Made by a program: the position numbers and the translations under genes. Below are positions 1 through 11,883 of a DNA stretch of 64,000 nucleotides, one piece after another; position 1 is the first letter of the stretch, and each line of letters begins with the position of its first letter. The notes beneath the pieces are model-generated. The model searched no databases. It was not told where the DNA came from and was given only the letters and a program-made list of their open reading frames with translations. The DNA lies in contig NC_020541.1 in NCBI RefSeq assembly GCF_000230695.2, positions 2,294,001 to 2,358,000 of the forward strand, written 5' to 3'. The stretch comes from Rhodanobacter denitrificans. GTDB lineage: Bacteria > Pseudomonadota > Gammaproteobacteria > Xanthomonadales > Rhodanobacteraceae.

Positions 1-828
1 GGTTTTCGTCGAGCGGGATCTCGCGCAGGCTGCGTTCGCGCCGCCGCGCATTGTCGCGCTCGAAACGCGCACGCTGCTCGGCCGCGTCGTTCAACTCATA
101 GTAGCCGTTGGCCAGCTCGTAACGGCCCAGGTACAGCTCGAAACGCTCGGCCAGCGGCGGCTCGCCGGGGCGGATCCTGGCCAGCGCGCACTGGCTGGCC
201 GGATAGTCGTGGATCACCGTGATGCGGTCGCGCGGAAACGCCGGCTGCAGCTTGTGCGTGATCAGCAGGTCCAGCCAGTCGTCGTGGCCGAGGCCCGCCG
301 GATCGACGCCGAACTCGGCCAGCGGCGCATGCAGCTGATCGATGGCGGCATGCACCGGGTCGATGCCCAGCTCGTCCAGGAACAACTGCCGGTAGCTCGT
401 CACCACCAGCTCGGCGCGCCGCCCGACCATCGCCAGCGCGGCCTCGACCAGGGCGACGGTTTCCTGCATCAGCCGGCGATGGTCCCAGCCGACCCGGTAC
501 CACTCCAGCATGGTGAACTCGGGGTTGTGCCGACCGCCTGCCTCGCCATTGCGGAACACCCGACCCAGCTCGTAGCAGTCGCCGATGCCGGCGGCCAGCA
601 GCCGCTTCAGCGGATACTCCGGCGAGGTGCGCAGCCAGCGCTCGCGTGCGCCGGCGTCGACGTGACCGCTGAACGTGGTGCTGAAGCTCTCGATGTTCGG
701 CTCGGTATTGCCGGCCGCGGAAAGCACCGGCGTCTCCACTTCCAGCACCTGGCGTTCGGCGAAATACGCACGGATCAGTGCGTACAGCTGCGCACGCAAC
801 CGCAGCGCGGCGAAGGATCCGATGCCCA

Positions 829-829
<1 letters not shown>
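1..829 (-). CDS. epmA: EpmA, elongation factor P beta-lysine ligase (C-terminus off window)
   Basis: A class II lysyl-tRNA-synthetase paralogue that attaches beta-lysine to a conserved lysine of elongation factor P, helping ribosomes through polyproline stretches. The minus-strand frame reads TEPNIESFS, SPEYPLKRLLAAG and GRVFRNGEAGGRHNPEFTML, which are the class II motif 2 region of this family, and later ELANGYYEL and EQRARFERDN. About 276 codons are visible; E. coli EpmA has 325 residues, so roughly the last 50 lie beyond base 1. The chosen ATG (829-827) shares one base with the ligA stop (TGATG) and has GAGG seven bases upstream, inside ligA, which suggests translational coupling. The N-terminus is somewhat shorter than in E. 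coli. Confidence 0.9.
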
Positions 830-3309
<2,480 letters not shown>

Positions 3310-3717
3310 TCAGCGGTGGAAGTGCCCCGCCGCTTCCGGCTGGTAGGCGATCTCCAGCACCTTCAGCCGGCGCTTGCGGCCGTCCGGCGTGGGCCAGTCG
3401 ATCTGCTGGCCCTGCGCCAGGCCGAGCAGCGCGCTGCCCACCGGCGCCAGGATCGACACCGTGCCGGGCGTCCCGGCAGCCGCCGGATACACCAGGGTCA
3501 GGGTCAGCTTCTCGCGGTTGCTCTCGTCCTCGAAGGTGACGGTGGAGTTCATCGTCACGATGTGCTCCGGCATGGCCGCCGGCTCGACCACGTCGGCGCG
3601 ATCAAGCTCCGCGCGCAGCGCATCGAGCCTGTCGGCCTCGGCGGCCGGCAGGCGTTCCAGCAACGCTTCGATGCGTTCCATGTCGATGCGGGAAACAGTG
3701 ATCGGTGGCTTGCTCAT
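3310..3717 (-). CDS. rnk: Rnk-like regulator of nucleoside diphosphate kinase (GreA/GreB C-domain fold)
   Basis: The 135-residue protein has a short N-terminal coiled region (DMERIEALLERL) and a GreA/GreB-type FKBP-like C-terminal domain (VTFEDE, LTLVYP, GSALLGLAQGQQIDWP), as in the Rnk family. Family members bind RNA polymerase near the secondary channel and influence nucleoside diphosphate kinase levels and alginate or stress responses in Pseudomonas and E. coli. The start at MSKPPITVSR is chosen because it matches the family N-terminus; an upstream in-frame start would add 11 unrelated residues. It lies 54 bases upstream of ligA on the same strand and is divergent from the MFS exporter. 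Confidence 0.85.
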   Translation of the reverse strand: MSKPPITVSRIDMERIEALLERLPAAEADRLDALRAELDRADVVEPAAMPEHIVTMNSTVTFEDESNREKLTLTLVYPAAAGTPGTVSILAPVGSALLGLAQGQQIDWPTPDGRKRRLKVLEIAYQPEAAGHFHR

Positions 3718-3892
3718 GGCTTTTCCTGATACTCGCGGCTCCTGCCGCACAAAAGCACACGCCGGAACGAAGGCCGCCCCGGCGCGTGTGGTTGTTGATG
3801 GCCTCGATGCCTATCTGGGCATGACTGGCAGATGAAACAAGGCCCACTGTGCGTATACCGCCGGCGAAAAGCAAGCTGTCACAGCAGTTACC

Positions 3893-5371
3893 ATGCCGCG
3901 GATGGTTCCCCATACCGCCGCGGATCCCCACGCAGTCGCCCCCGACGCCGGCATGCCGGCGACGGAAGCGGCCGATTCGCGCGAGATGTCCACGCGCGAG
4001 CGCTTCCGCGGGCTGCTGTGGCTGGTGGCCGCCGCATTCTTCATGCAGGCGCTGGATTCCACCGTAGTCAATACCGCGGTGCCGGCGATGGCCGAGGCAC
4101 TGGCGGTGACCCCGCTGGGCATGCGCACCGCGCTGACCAGCTACGTGCTGACCCTGGCGATCCTGATCCCGGCCAGCCCGTGGCTGTGCGACCGCTTCGG
4201 CACGCGGCGGGTATTCGGCGCGGCGATCGTGGTGTTCGGCCTGGGCTCGCTGCTGTGCGGCATGGCGCAGACGCTGCCGCAACTGGTCGCCGCGCGTGTG
4301 GTGCAAGGCATCGGCGGCGCCGCGCTGATGCCGGTGGGCCGCTACGTGCTGGTGCGCAGCATCGACAGGCGCGAGTTCGTGCGGGCGATGAGCACGGTGG
4401 CCACGTTCGGCCTGCTCGGCTCGGTGCTGGGGCCGCTGCTGGGCGGCGCCATCGTCGAGTTCACTTCGTGGCGGCTGATCTTCCTGATCAATGTGCCGGT
4501 GGCGATCGCCGGCGTGTGGATGAACAAACGCGACATGCCCGACTACCGGCTCGATCGCGCGAACCGCTTCGACCTGTCCGGCTTCCTGTTGTTCGCTGCC
4601 GCCTCGGCCCTGCTGCTCACCGCCTCGGAGCTGGCTGGCAGCGCGCCGGTGCCATGGCTGCGGATGGGCCTGTACGCGCTGGTTGCCGTGCTGCTGGGCA
4701 CGATCTACGTGTGGCACAGCCGGCGCACCCCGTATCCGGTGGCGGACCTGCAGCTGCTGCGAGTGCGCAGCGTGTGGGTGTCGCTGGCCGGCGGGCTGTT
4801 CACCCGGCTCGGCATTTCCGGCATGTTCCTGCTGCTGGTGCTGTTCCTGCAGGTCGGTTGCGGCTGGTCGCCGCTGATGGCCGGCCTGATGATGGTGCCG
4901 CAGGCGCTCGGTTCGATCATCGCGAAGTGGGCGGTCAACCGCGCCCTGGTGCACTACGGCTACCGCCGCCTGCTGCTGGGCAACACGCTGATCGTGGCCG
5001 CGCTGCTGGCCGCGTTCGCCCTGCTCGGCCCGGGCTCGCCGCTGTGGGTGATCGCGTTGCTGACGTTCGCCTACGGCGCCTTCGCCGGCCTGCAATACAC
5101 CACCATGAACACGCTGATCTACACCGACCTCGACATCAAGCACGCCTCGATGGCCTCGTCGATGGCCTCGACCGTGCAATACCTCGCGATGAGCTTCGGC
5201 ATCGCACTGTCCACCTTGCTGATGGAAGCAATGCTGCAAGGCCACGCCCATGAAGATTACGTGGTGGCATTCCGCTGGACGATGATCATGCTGGCGGCGA
5301 TCACCGCGGTGGCCAGCCGCGTGTTCAGCCGGCTGCGGCGCGATCATCACCCACTATCCGGCGCTGCATGA
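3893..5371 (+). CDS. MFS exporter of the DHA2 type (MdtD/EmrB-like)
   Basis: A 14-helix proton-driven exporter of the inner membrane. The family motif FMQALDSTVVNTAVPAMAEA lies in the first helix, followed by VVQGIGGAALMPVGRYVLV (motif B/C region) and LGPLLGGAIVEFTSWRLIFL (antiporter motif C region). The overall pattern, including DLSGFLL and the late MNTLIYTDL segment, resembles E. coli MdtD more than EmrB. No membrane-fusion partner is adjacent, consistent with MdtD-like stand-alone transporters. The first ATG is annotated, but the start is uncertain: ATGs at 3902, 3953 and 3986 (MSTRERFRGLLW) are also in frame and the last sits closest to the first helix. The substrate cannot be read from the sequence. 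Confidence 0.85.
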   Translation: MPRMVPHTAADPHAVAPDAGMPATEAADSREMSTRERFRGLLWLVAAAFFMQALDSTVVNTAVPAMAEALAVTPLGMRTALTSYVLTLAILIPASPWLCDRFGTRRVFGAAIVVFGLGSLLCGMAQTLPQLVAARVVQGIGGAALMPVGRYVLVRSIDRREFVRAMSTVATFGLLGSVLGPLLGGAIVEFTSWRLIFLINVPVAIAGVWMNKRDMPDYRLDRANRFDLSGFLLFAAASALLLTASELAGSAPVPWLRMGLYALVAVLLGTIYVWHSRRTPYPVADLQLLRVRSVWVSLAGGLFTRLGISGMFLLLVLFLQVGCGWSPLMAGLMMVPQALGSIIAKWAVNRALVHYGYRRLLLGNTLIVAALLAAFALLGPGSPLWVIALLTFAYGAFAGLQYTTMNTLIYTDLDIKHASMASSMASTVQYLAMSFGIALSTLLMEAMLQGHAHEDYVVAFRWTMIMLAAITAVASRVFSRLRRDHHPLSGAA

Positions 5372-5426
5372 CGCGGGAGGCTGCATGTAGCATGCAGTCT
5401 TTGTCGAAGTTCCGGGCACGCGTCGC

Positions 5427-6632
5427 ATGCACCACGCCAGCGAGATCCTGTTCACCCTGTTCGTCGTGTTCGTCGCCGCCCAGATCGGCGGCGAGATCGC
5501 ACAGCGGCTGAAGCTGCCCGGCGTGGTCGGCGAGATCACCGCCGGCTGCGCGATCGGCCCGTCCCTACTGGGCTGGATCACCCCGGAGCAGATCGCCACC
5601 GGCACCCCGCTCGACGTGCTGGCCGAGATCGGCGTGATCCTGCTGCTGTTCGCGGTGGGCCTGGAAACGCGGTTGGAAGACCTGAAGAAGGTCGGCAAGG
5701 TGGCGTTCGTGGTCGGCGTGGTCGGCGTGCTGGTGCCGTTCGGCATGGGCAGCGTGTGGGCCCACGGCAACGGCTTCGACTGGGACCGCTCGCTGTTCGT
5801 CGCGGCGGCCTTCGTGGCCACCTCGGCCGGCATCACCGCGCGCGTGCTGCAGGAGCTGAGCGCGCTGCAGCGCATCGAGAGCAAGGTGATCCTGGGCGCC
5901 GCGGTGATCGACGACATCCTCGCCATGCTGCTGCTCGGCGTGGTGGTGTCGCTGCAGGGCGGCGGCAGCATCGACGCCACGCACCTGCTGGTGGTGCTGG
6001 CCGGCGCGGTCGGCTTCATCGCGGTGATCGGCTGGGGCGGTGCGCGGGTGATGCGCTGGAACTCCGCCTGGCTGGACAAGCCGCTGGGCCCGCATTCGCC
6101 GCTGATGATCGTGCTGGCGCTGTGCCTGGGGCTGGCCTGGCTGTCCACCCGCTTCGGCCTGGCCGCGATCATCGGCGCGTTCTTGGCCGGCATGATCGCC
6201 TCGGAAACCCGCCAGCAGCACACCCTGGAAAAACAGACCCAGCCATTGCTGGCCCTGCTCACCCCGTTCTTCTTCGTGGTCACCGGCAGCAAGGTCGACC
6301 TGCACGAACTGGCCAGCGCCGAGGCACTGTGGATGCTGGCCGTGGTCACCGCGATCGCGATCGTCTCCAAGTTCATCGGCGGCTGGCTGGGCTCGCTGTC
6401 GCTGGGCCGGCGCAGCGCCACCATCATCGGCTTCGGCATGGTACCGCGCGGCGAAGTCGGCATCGTGGTCGCCACCCTGGGTCTCGCCGCCGGCGTGTTC
6501 GACAACCGCATCTACGCCATCATCGTGGCGATGTCGCTGCTCACCGCGATGGTGACGCCGCCGGTCCTGGCCTGGCTGCTGAAGCGCAAGACCGGCGGCA
6601 AGCAGATCGAGGTACCCGACGTGCGCGGCTGA
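5427..6632 (+). CDS. Cation:proton antiporter, CPA2 family (Kef/NapA type)
   Basis: A 401-residue membrane antiporter exchanging Na+ or K+ for protons. About 12 hydrophobic helices are visible. The VGEITAG segment of the second helix, the FAVGLE(T) motif and the paired aspartates of VIDDILAMLLLG that form the ion-binding site in CPA2 proteins are all present, as is the late GMVPRGEVGIVVATLG motif. It lacks the C-terminal NAD-binding RCK domain of KefB/KefC, so it is a short Na+/H+ antiporter-like form. It starts 55 bases after the exporter gene on the same strand. The Shine-Dalgarno is weak. Confidence 0.88.
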   Translation: MHHASEILFTLFVVFVAAQIGGEIAQRLKLPGVVGEITAGCAIGPSLLGWITPEQIATGTPLDVLAEIGVILLLFAVGLETRLEDLKKVGKVAFVVGVVGVLVPFGMGSVWAHGNGFDWDRSLFVAAAFVATSAGITARVLQELSALQRIESKVILGAAVIDDILAMLLLGVVVSLQGGGSIDATHLLVVLAGAVGFIAVIGWGGARVMRWNSAWLDKPLGPHSPLMIVLALCLGLAWLSTRFGLAAIIGAFLAGMIASETRQQHTLEKQTQPLLALLTPFFFVVTGSKVDLHELASAEALWMLAVVTAIAIVSKFIGGWLGSLSLGRRSATIIGFGMVPRGEVGIVVATLGLAAGVFDNRIYAIIVAMSLLTAMVTPPVLAWLLKRKTGGKQIEVPDVRG

Positions 6633-6709
6633 ATGCCACTTCGACGCACCGGGGCCGGCGGCGCTACGCTGTCCGCACCGGCGCCGCCGGCACCGACCGG
6701 AACCCAAGC

Positions 6710-8125
6710 ATGGACGAGACCACGCCCGACACCGCCGCGCCGCTGATCCGCAACCGCACGTTCGACGAGATCGCCGTCGGCGACAGCGCGACGATCGAGC
6801 GCTCGCTGAGCGCCGAGGACGTGCAACTGCTGGCGACCCTCTACGGCGACAGCGATCCGCAGCGGCTGGACCCGGCGTTCGTCGCCTCGCCCGGCTTCCA
6901 CGGCGTGATCGGCCACGGCATGTGGGGCGCGGCGCTGATCTCCGCCGTGCTGGGCACGCGCCTGCCCGGCGCCGGTACCGCCTGCCTGGAGCAGGCGCTG
7001 CGTTTCCACGCGCCGGTGCGCATCGGCGACACGCTGGCGGTGCAGGTGCAGGCGATCGCGCGGGACGCGGCGACCAGGCGCATCCGCTTCGCCTGTCGCT
7101 GCACGAACCAGCACGGCGTGCTGGCGATCGACGGCACGGTCGACGTGACCGCACCGGACGAGCGCATCGAATACGCCCGCACCCGCCTGCCGGAAGTGCG
7201 CCTGCCCGACGCCGACGGCCGGCCACTGGCCGCCCGCGCCCTGTCGCTGGGCCCGATCCGGGTGGCCGTGGTGCATCCCTGCGACGAAACCAGCCTCGCC
7301 GCCGCGCTGGATGCGCATGCGGCCGGCCTGATCGAACCGGTGCTGGTGGCGCCGCAGGCAAGACTCGCGGAAGTGGCGCGCAAGGCCGGGCTTGATCTTT
7401 CCGGCATCACCATCGAGGACGTGCCGCACAGCCACGCCGCCGCCGCGAAAGCGGTCGAACTCGCCGCCGGTGGCCGCGTCGACGCGCTGATGAAGGGCAG
7501 CCTGCACACCGACGAACTGATGGCGGCGGTAGTGACCTCCGCCGCCGGCCTGCGCACGGCGCGGCGCATCTCGCATTGCTACCTGATGCACAGCCCGGCG
7601 TACCCGCGGCCGTTCATCATCACCGACGGGGCGATCAACATCGCACCGACGCTGGAGGAGAAGGCCGACATCGTGTGCAACGCGATCGACCTGGCGCACA
7701 TCGTGGGCGTGGCCCTGCCGCGCGTGGCGATCCTCGCCGCGGTGGAGACCGTCAACCCGCGCATGCAGACCACGCTCGATGCCGCCGCGCTGTGCAAGAT
7801 GGCCGACCGCGGCCAGATCGCCGGCGCCGTGCTGGACGGGCCGCTGGCGTTCGACAACGCGATTTCCGTCGCCGCCGCGCGGATCAAGGGCATTGTCTCG
7901 GACGTGGCCGGCCTGGCCGACATCCTGCTGGTGCCCGACCTGGAAAGCGGCAACATGCTGGCGAAGCAGCTGGAATACCTGGGCGGCGCAACCAGCGCGG
8001 CGGTGGTGATGGGCGCGCGCGTGCCGATCGTGCTGACCAGCCGCGCCGACTCGCGCGAATCGCGCATCGCCTCGTGCGCGCTCGCCTCACTGGTGGCCCA
8101 CCATTACCGGCTCAGCCCGCCATGA
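6710..8125 (+). CDS. MaoC-like hydratase fused to phosphate acetyl/butyryltransferase
   Basis: A 471-residue bifunctional protein. Residues about 15-140 form a MaoC/R-specific enoyl-CoA hydratase hot-dog domain (FDEIAVGDSATIERSLS, GVIGHGMWGAALIS). Residues about 170-471 are a PTA_PTB phosphotransacylase (DALMKGSLHTDELM, AILAAVETVNPRMQTTLDA, LVPDLESGNMLAKQLEYLGGA). The second half interconverts acyl-CoA and acyl phosphate. It overlaps the acetate kinase gene by ATGA, so the two form an operon that links acetyl-CoA, acetyl phosphate and acetate. The ATG is set by the MaoC domain start; the open frame continues upstream without homology. The hydratase substrate is unknown. Confidence 0.9.
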   Translation: MDETTPDTAAPLIRNRTFDEIAVGDSATIERSLSAEDVQLLATLYGDSDPQRLDPAFVASPGFHGVIGHGMWGAALISAVLGTRLPGAGTACLEQALRFHAPVRIGDTLAVQVQAIARDAATRRIRFACRCTNQHGVLAIDGTVDVTAPDERIEYARTRLPEVRLPDADGRPLAARALSLGPIRVAVVHPCDETSLAAALDAHAAGLIEPVLVAPQARLAEVARKAGLDLSGITIEDVPHSHAAAAKAVELAAGGRVDALMKGSLHTDELMAAVVTSAAGLRTARRISHCYLMHSPAYPRPFIITDGAINIAPTLEEKADIVCNAIDLAHIVGVALPRVAILAAVETVNPRMQTTLDAAALCKMADRGQIAGAVLDGPLAFDNAISVAAARIKGIVSDVAGLADILLVPDLESGNMLAKQLEYLGGATSAAVVMGARVPIVLTSRADSRESRIASCALASLVAHHYRLSPP

Positions 8126-9315
8126 ACGACCGCGGCGGCAACTCGCTGATCCTGGTGCTGAACTGCGGCTCGTCCAGCATCAAGTTCGCGCTGTTCGACG
8201 CGGACGCGACGCCGCTGGCGCGCACGCCCGCCTGGGGCGGCAAGGTCGAGGGCATCACCGGCGATGCCCCGGTATTCAGCGAAAGCGGCGCGGCGGCCGA
8301 GATGCTGGCGCTGGGCTGCGAGCACCCCTACCATGCCGCGCTGACTTATCTGCGCCAGCGCATCGTGGCGCGGTTGCAGGGCCGCCGCATCGTGGCGATC
8401 GCGCACCGCGTGGTGCACGGCGGCAGCAAATATTTCGAACCGGTGCGGGTCGATGCCGCGGTGCTGGCCGACCTGAAAAGCCTTATCCCGCTGGCGCCGC
8501 TGCACCAGCCGTTCGCGCTGGAAGCGATCGGCGCGCTGCTGGACGAACTGCCGCGACTGCCGCAGGTGGCCTGTTTCGACACCGCCTTCCACCAGAGCAT
8601 GCCGACCGTCGAGAAGATGCTGCCGCTGCCGCGCTCGGCCTGGGACCAGGGCCTGCGTCGCTACGGTTTCCACGGCCTGTCCTACGCGTACCAGGCGCAG
8701 GTGCTGGGCGAGCGCTACGGCGACGCCGCACGCGGCCGCACCATCGTGGCGCACCTGGGCAGCGGCGCCAGCCTGTGCGCGATGCGCAACCTGCAAAGCG
8801 TCGCCACCACGATGGGCTTCTCGGCGCTGGACGGGCTGATGATGGGCACGCGCTGCGGTGCGCTGGATCCCGGCGCGGTGATCTACCTGATGGAGATCCG
8901 CAAGTTGTCGCTCGAACGCGTGGGCCGCATGCTGTACCACGAGTCCGGCCTGCTCGGCGTCTCCGGAGTTTCCGCCGATCCGCGCGAGCTGCTGCCGCGC
9001 GAAGGCGAGTTGCCGGTGCAGCAGGCGCTGGCCCTGTACGTGCGCAGCATTGTGCGCGAAGTGGGCGCGCTGACGGCCACGCTGGACGGGCTGGACATGC
9101 TGGTCTTCACCGCCGGCATCGGCGAGCACCAGGCGGTGATCCGCGAACGCGTGTGCGCCGGCCTGGGTTTTCTCGGCGTGGCGATCGACCCGACCGCGAA
9201 TGCCGCCCATGCGCCGGTCATCTCCAGCGCATCCAGCCGGGTGAAGGTGGTGGTGGAAGCGGCCAACGAGGAGTGGGTGGCCGCGACGGCTGCGGCGACG
9301 CTCACCCGCCACTGA
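8122..9315 (+). CDS. ackA: Acetate kinase (acetate/propionate/butyrate kinase family)
   Basis: A 397-residue ASKHA-fold kinase that makes ATP from acetyl phosphate or the reverse. Signature 1 LNCGSSSIKFALF is at the N-terminus, the substrate loop HRVVHGG is present, and signature 2 appears as RRYGFHGLSYAY. FSALDGLMMGTRCGALDPG and TAGIGEH form the nucleotide site. Length is normal for AckA (about 400). It is coupled by ATGA to the upstream phosphotransacetylase fusion and ends two bases before the stop of the convergent phosphoketolase gene. Together the three genes cover acetyl-phosphate production and use. Confidence 0.95.
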   Translation: MNDRGGNSLILVLNCGSSSIKFALFDADATPLARTPAWGGKVEGITGDAPVFSESGAAAEMLALGCEHPYHAALTYLRQRIVARLQGRRIVAIAHRVVHGGSKYFEPVRVDAAVLADLKSLIPLAPLHQPFALEAIGALLDELPRLPQVACFDTAFHQSMPTVEKMLPLPRSAWDQGLRRYGFHGLSYAYQAQVLGERYGDAARGRTIVAHLGSGASLCAMRNLQSVATTMGFSALDGLMMGTRCGALDPGAVIYLMEIRKLSLERVGRMLYHESGLLGVSGVSADPRELLPREGELPVQQALALYVRSIVREVGALTATLDGLDMLVFTAGIGEHQAVIRERVCAGLGFLGVAIDPTANAAHAPVISSASSRVKVVVEAANEEWVAATAAATLTRH

Positions 9316-9317
9316 CG

Positions 9318-11720
9318 CTAGGCCAGCATGCCGGCCTCCGGCGCGTCCCACACCCAGTTCCGGATTTCCGGCAGATCCTCGCCGTTCTCGTCGATGTACT
9401 GCTTGTGCTCGATCAGCTTGTCCAGCAGCTTCTGCTTGAGGTAGATGCCGCGCTCGCCCGCCTGCGGCACGCGGTTGACCACGTCGATCACCAGGTGGAA
9501 GCGGTCCAGCGCGTTCAGCACGGTCATGTCGAACGCGGTGGTGATGGTGCCCTCCTCCTTGTAACCGTGCACGTGCAGGTTGTCGTGATTGGTGCGCCGG
9601 TAGGTCAACCGGTGGATCAGGGTCGGGTAGCCGTGGAACGCAAAGATCACCGGCTTGTCGCGGGTGAACAGCTGGTCGAAATCGTCGTCGTCCAGGCCGT
9701 GCGGATGTTCGCTGGGCGACTGCAGCTTCATCAGGTCGACCACGTTGACCACGCGCACTTTCAGCTCCGGCAGGTAGCGGCGCAATACCGACACCGCCGC
9801 CAGCGTCTCCAGCGTGGGCACGTCGCCGGCGCAGGCCATCACCACGTCGGGCTCGCCGTGCTGGTCGTTGCTGGCCCACGGCCAGATGCCGATGCCCTGG
9901 CTGCAGTGCCGCTGCGCCGCGTCCATCGCCAGCCATTGCGGCGCCGGATGCTTGCCGGCGACCACCACGTTGACGTAGTGCCGGCTGCGCAGGCAGTGAT
10001 CGATCACCGACAGCAGGCAGTTCGCGTCCGGCGGCAGGTATACCCGCACGATGCTGGCCTTCTTGTTGACCACGTGGTCGATGAAGCCGGGGTCCTGATG
10101 GGTGAAGCCGTTGTGGTCCTGCCGCCACACGTGCGAAGCCAGCAGGTAGTTCAGCGAGGCGAGCGGGCGCCGCCATGGGATCGCCGCGGTCATCTTCAGC
10201 CACTTGGCGTGCTGGTTGAACATCGAGTCGACGATGTGGATGAACGCCTCGTAGCAGTTGAACAGGCCGTGCCGCCCGGTCAGCAGATAGCCTTCCAGCC
10301 AGCCTTCGCACTGGTGCTCGCTGAGCATCTCGACCACCCGGCCGTGCGCCGCGAGGAATTCGTCGTTCGGCTTCAGCGCGGCCTGCCACTGGCGGTTGGT
10401 AGCCTCGAACACCGCGCCGAGGCCGTTCGACACCGTCTCGTCCGGGCCGAACACGCGGAAGTTGCGCGACGACTCGTTCAGGCGGATCACGTCGCGCAGG
10501 AACGGCGCCAGCACGCGCGTGTCGCCGCTGCCGCGCACGCCGGGCTGCGGCACCGCGAGCGCGTAGTCGCGGAAGTCCGGCAGGCGCAGGTCGCGCAGCA
10601 GCAGGCCGCCGTTGCTGTGCGGGTTCGCGCTCATCCGACGTGTGCCGGCGGGCGCCAGCGCGGCGAGTTCCGGCCGCAGCCGGCCGTGCGCATCGAACAA
10701 CTCGTCCGGCCGGTAGCTGCGCAGCCACGCTTCGAGCTGCTGCAGGTGCTCCGGCGGGCTGCTGGCGGAGATCGACAGCGGCACCTGGTGCGCGCGGAAG
10801 CTGCCCTCGTTCGGCTTGCCGTCCACCAGCTTCGGCCCGGTCCAGCCCTTGGGCGAATCGAGCACGATCATCGGCCAGCGCGGCCGCGTGGCGACACCCT
10901 GCTCGCGTGCGCCGCGCTGGATCTGCCGGATCTGCGCCACCACCGCGTCCAGCGTCGCCGCCATCGCCTGGTGCATCGCCGCCGGTTCGCTGCCCGACAC
11001 GATGTACGGCGTCCAGCCGTAGCCACGCAGCAACTGCTCCAGCTCGTCATGGCCGATCCGCGCCAGCACGGTGGGGTTGGCGATCTTGTAGCCGTTCAGG
11101 TGCAGGATCGGCAGCACCGCGCCATCGCCTACTGGGTCGAGGAACTTGTTTGAATGCCAGGCCGTGGCCAGCGGCCCGGTTTCCGCCTCGCCGTCGCCGA
11201 CCACGCAGGCGGCGATCAGCCCGGGGTTGTCGAACACCGCGCCGAACGCGTGGCTTAGCGAGTAGCCGAGTTCGCCGCCCTCGTGCAGCGAACCGGGACA
11301 TTCCGGCGAGGCGTGGCTGGGGATGCCACCGGGAAACGAGAACTGCTTGAACAGCCGCTGCAGCCCCACCTCGTCCTGGCTGATGTCCGGGTAGACCTCG
11401 CTGTAGGTGCCGTCCAGGTACGCGTTTGCCACCACCACGGGACCGCCATGGCCGGGACCGGAGAGGTAGATCATGTCCAGGTCGTACTGCCGGATCGCCC
11501 GGTTCAGGTGCGCGTAGATGAAGTTCTGCCCCGGCGTGGTGCCCCAGTGGCCCAGCAGCATGTGCTTGACGTGGGCCAGCGTCAGCGGCTCCTTCAGCAG
11601 CGGATTGGCGCGCAGGTAGATCTGCCCGACCGAGAGGTAGTTGGCGGCGCGCCACCAGGCATCAATGCCGCGCAACTGATCGGGGTCGAGCGGCTGGTGG
11701 GCGAAGGCATCGGTAGTCAT
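9318..11720 (-). CDS. xfp: Xylulose-5-phosphate/fructose-6-phosphate phosphoketolase
   Basis: A thiamine-diphosphate enzyme that splits xylulose-5-P or fructose-6-P with phosphate to acetyl phosphate plus glyceraldehyde-3-P or erythrose-4-P. The 800-residue length is standard. The N-terminal family sequence ([20 protein letters not shown]), the LSGPGHGGP motif, the diphosphate/metal motif [15 protein letters not shown], and the C-terminal DEPD-type and FHGYP segments are visible. The start MTTDAFAHQ is preferred; the open frame extends 92 codons upstream without family similarity. It faces the acetate kinase gene tail to tail and is divergent from the NRAMP-like gene. Its product, acetyl phosphate, is the substrate of both enzymes next door. 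Confidence 0.95.
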   Translation of the reverse strand: MTTDAFAHQPLDPDQLRGIDAWWRAANYLSVGQIYLRANPLLKEPLTLAHVKHMLLGHWGTTPGQNFIYAHLNRAIRQYDLDMIYLSGPGHGGPVVVANAYLDGTYSEVYPDISQDEVGLQRLFKQFSFPGGIPSHASPECPGSLHEGGELGYSLSHAFGAVFDNPGLIAACVVGDGEAETGPLATAWHSNKFLDPVGDGAVLPILHLNGYKIANPTVLARIGHDELEQLLRGYGWTPYIVSGSEPAAMHQAMAATLDAVVAQIRQIQRGAREQGVATRPRWPMIVLDSPKGWTGPKLVDGKPNEGSFRAHQVPLSISASSPPEHLQQLEAWLRSYRPDELFDAHGRLRPELAALAPAGTRRMSANPHSNGGLLLRDLRLPDFRDYALAVPQPGVRGSGDTRVLAPFLRDVIRLNESSRNFRVFGPDETVSNGLGAVFEATNRQWQAALKPNDEFLAAHGRVVEMLSEHQCEGWLEGYLLTGRHGLFNCYEAFIHIVDSMFNQHAKWLKMTAAIPWRRPLASLNYLLASHVWRQDHNGFTHQDPGFIDHVVNKKASIVRVYLPPDANCLLSVIDHCLRSRHYVNVVVAGKHPAPQWLAMDAAQRHCSQGIGIWPWASNDQHGEPDVVMACAGDVPTLETLAAVSVLRRYLPELKVRVVNVVDLMKLQSPSEHPHGLDDDDFDQLFTRDKPVIFAFHGYPTLIHRLTYRRTNHDNLHVHGYKEEGTITTAFDMTVLNALDRFHLVIDVVNRVPQAGERGIYLKQKLLDKLIEHKQYIDENGEDLPEIRNWVWDAPEAGMLA

Positions 11721-11883
11721 GATCGGGCAGCCCCGTGAATGCGAAGATACGGCTCGGTGCACTATGTACACCGCGGCTTGTGAAATTCGCTGCGACACCT
11801 CGTCACACACACGGTTCGACGGTTCCATCATCCGGACAGATACCCTGCCGCAGTGCCGGACAGGATCACCCAGCGGAAACCCC

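Noticed and set aside
11721..11883. A manganese (yybP-ykoY) riboswitch before the NRAMP-like gene
   Set aside because: I could not find the conserved paired loops of that class in the 163 bases.
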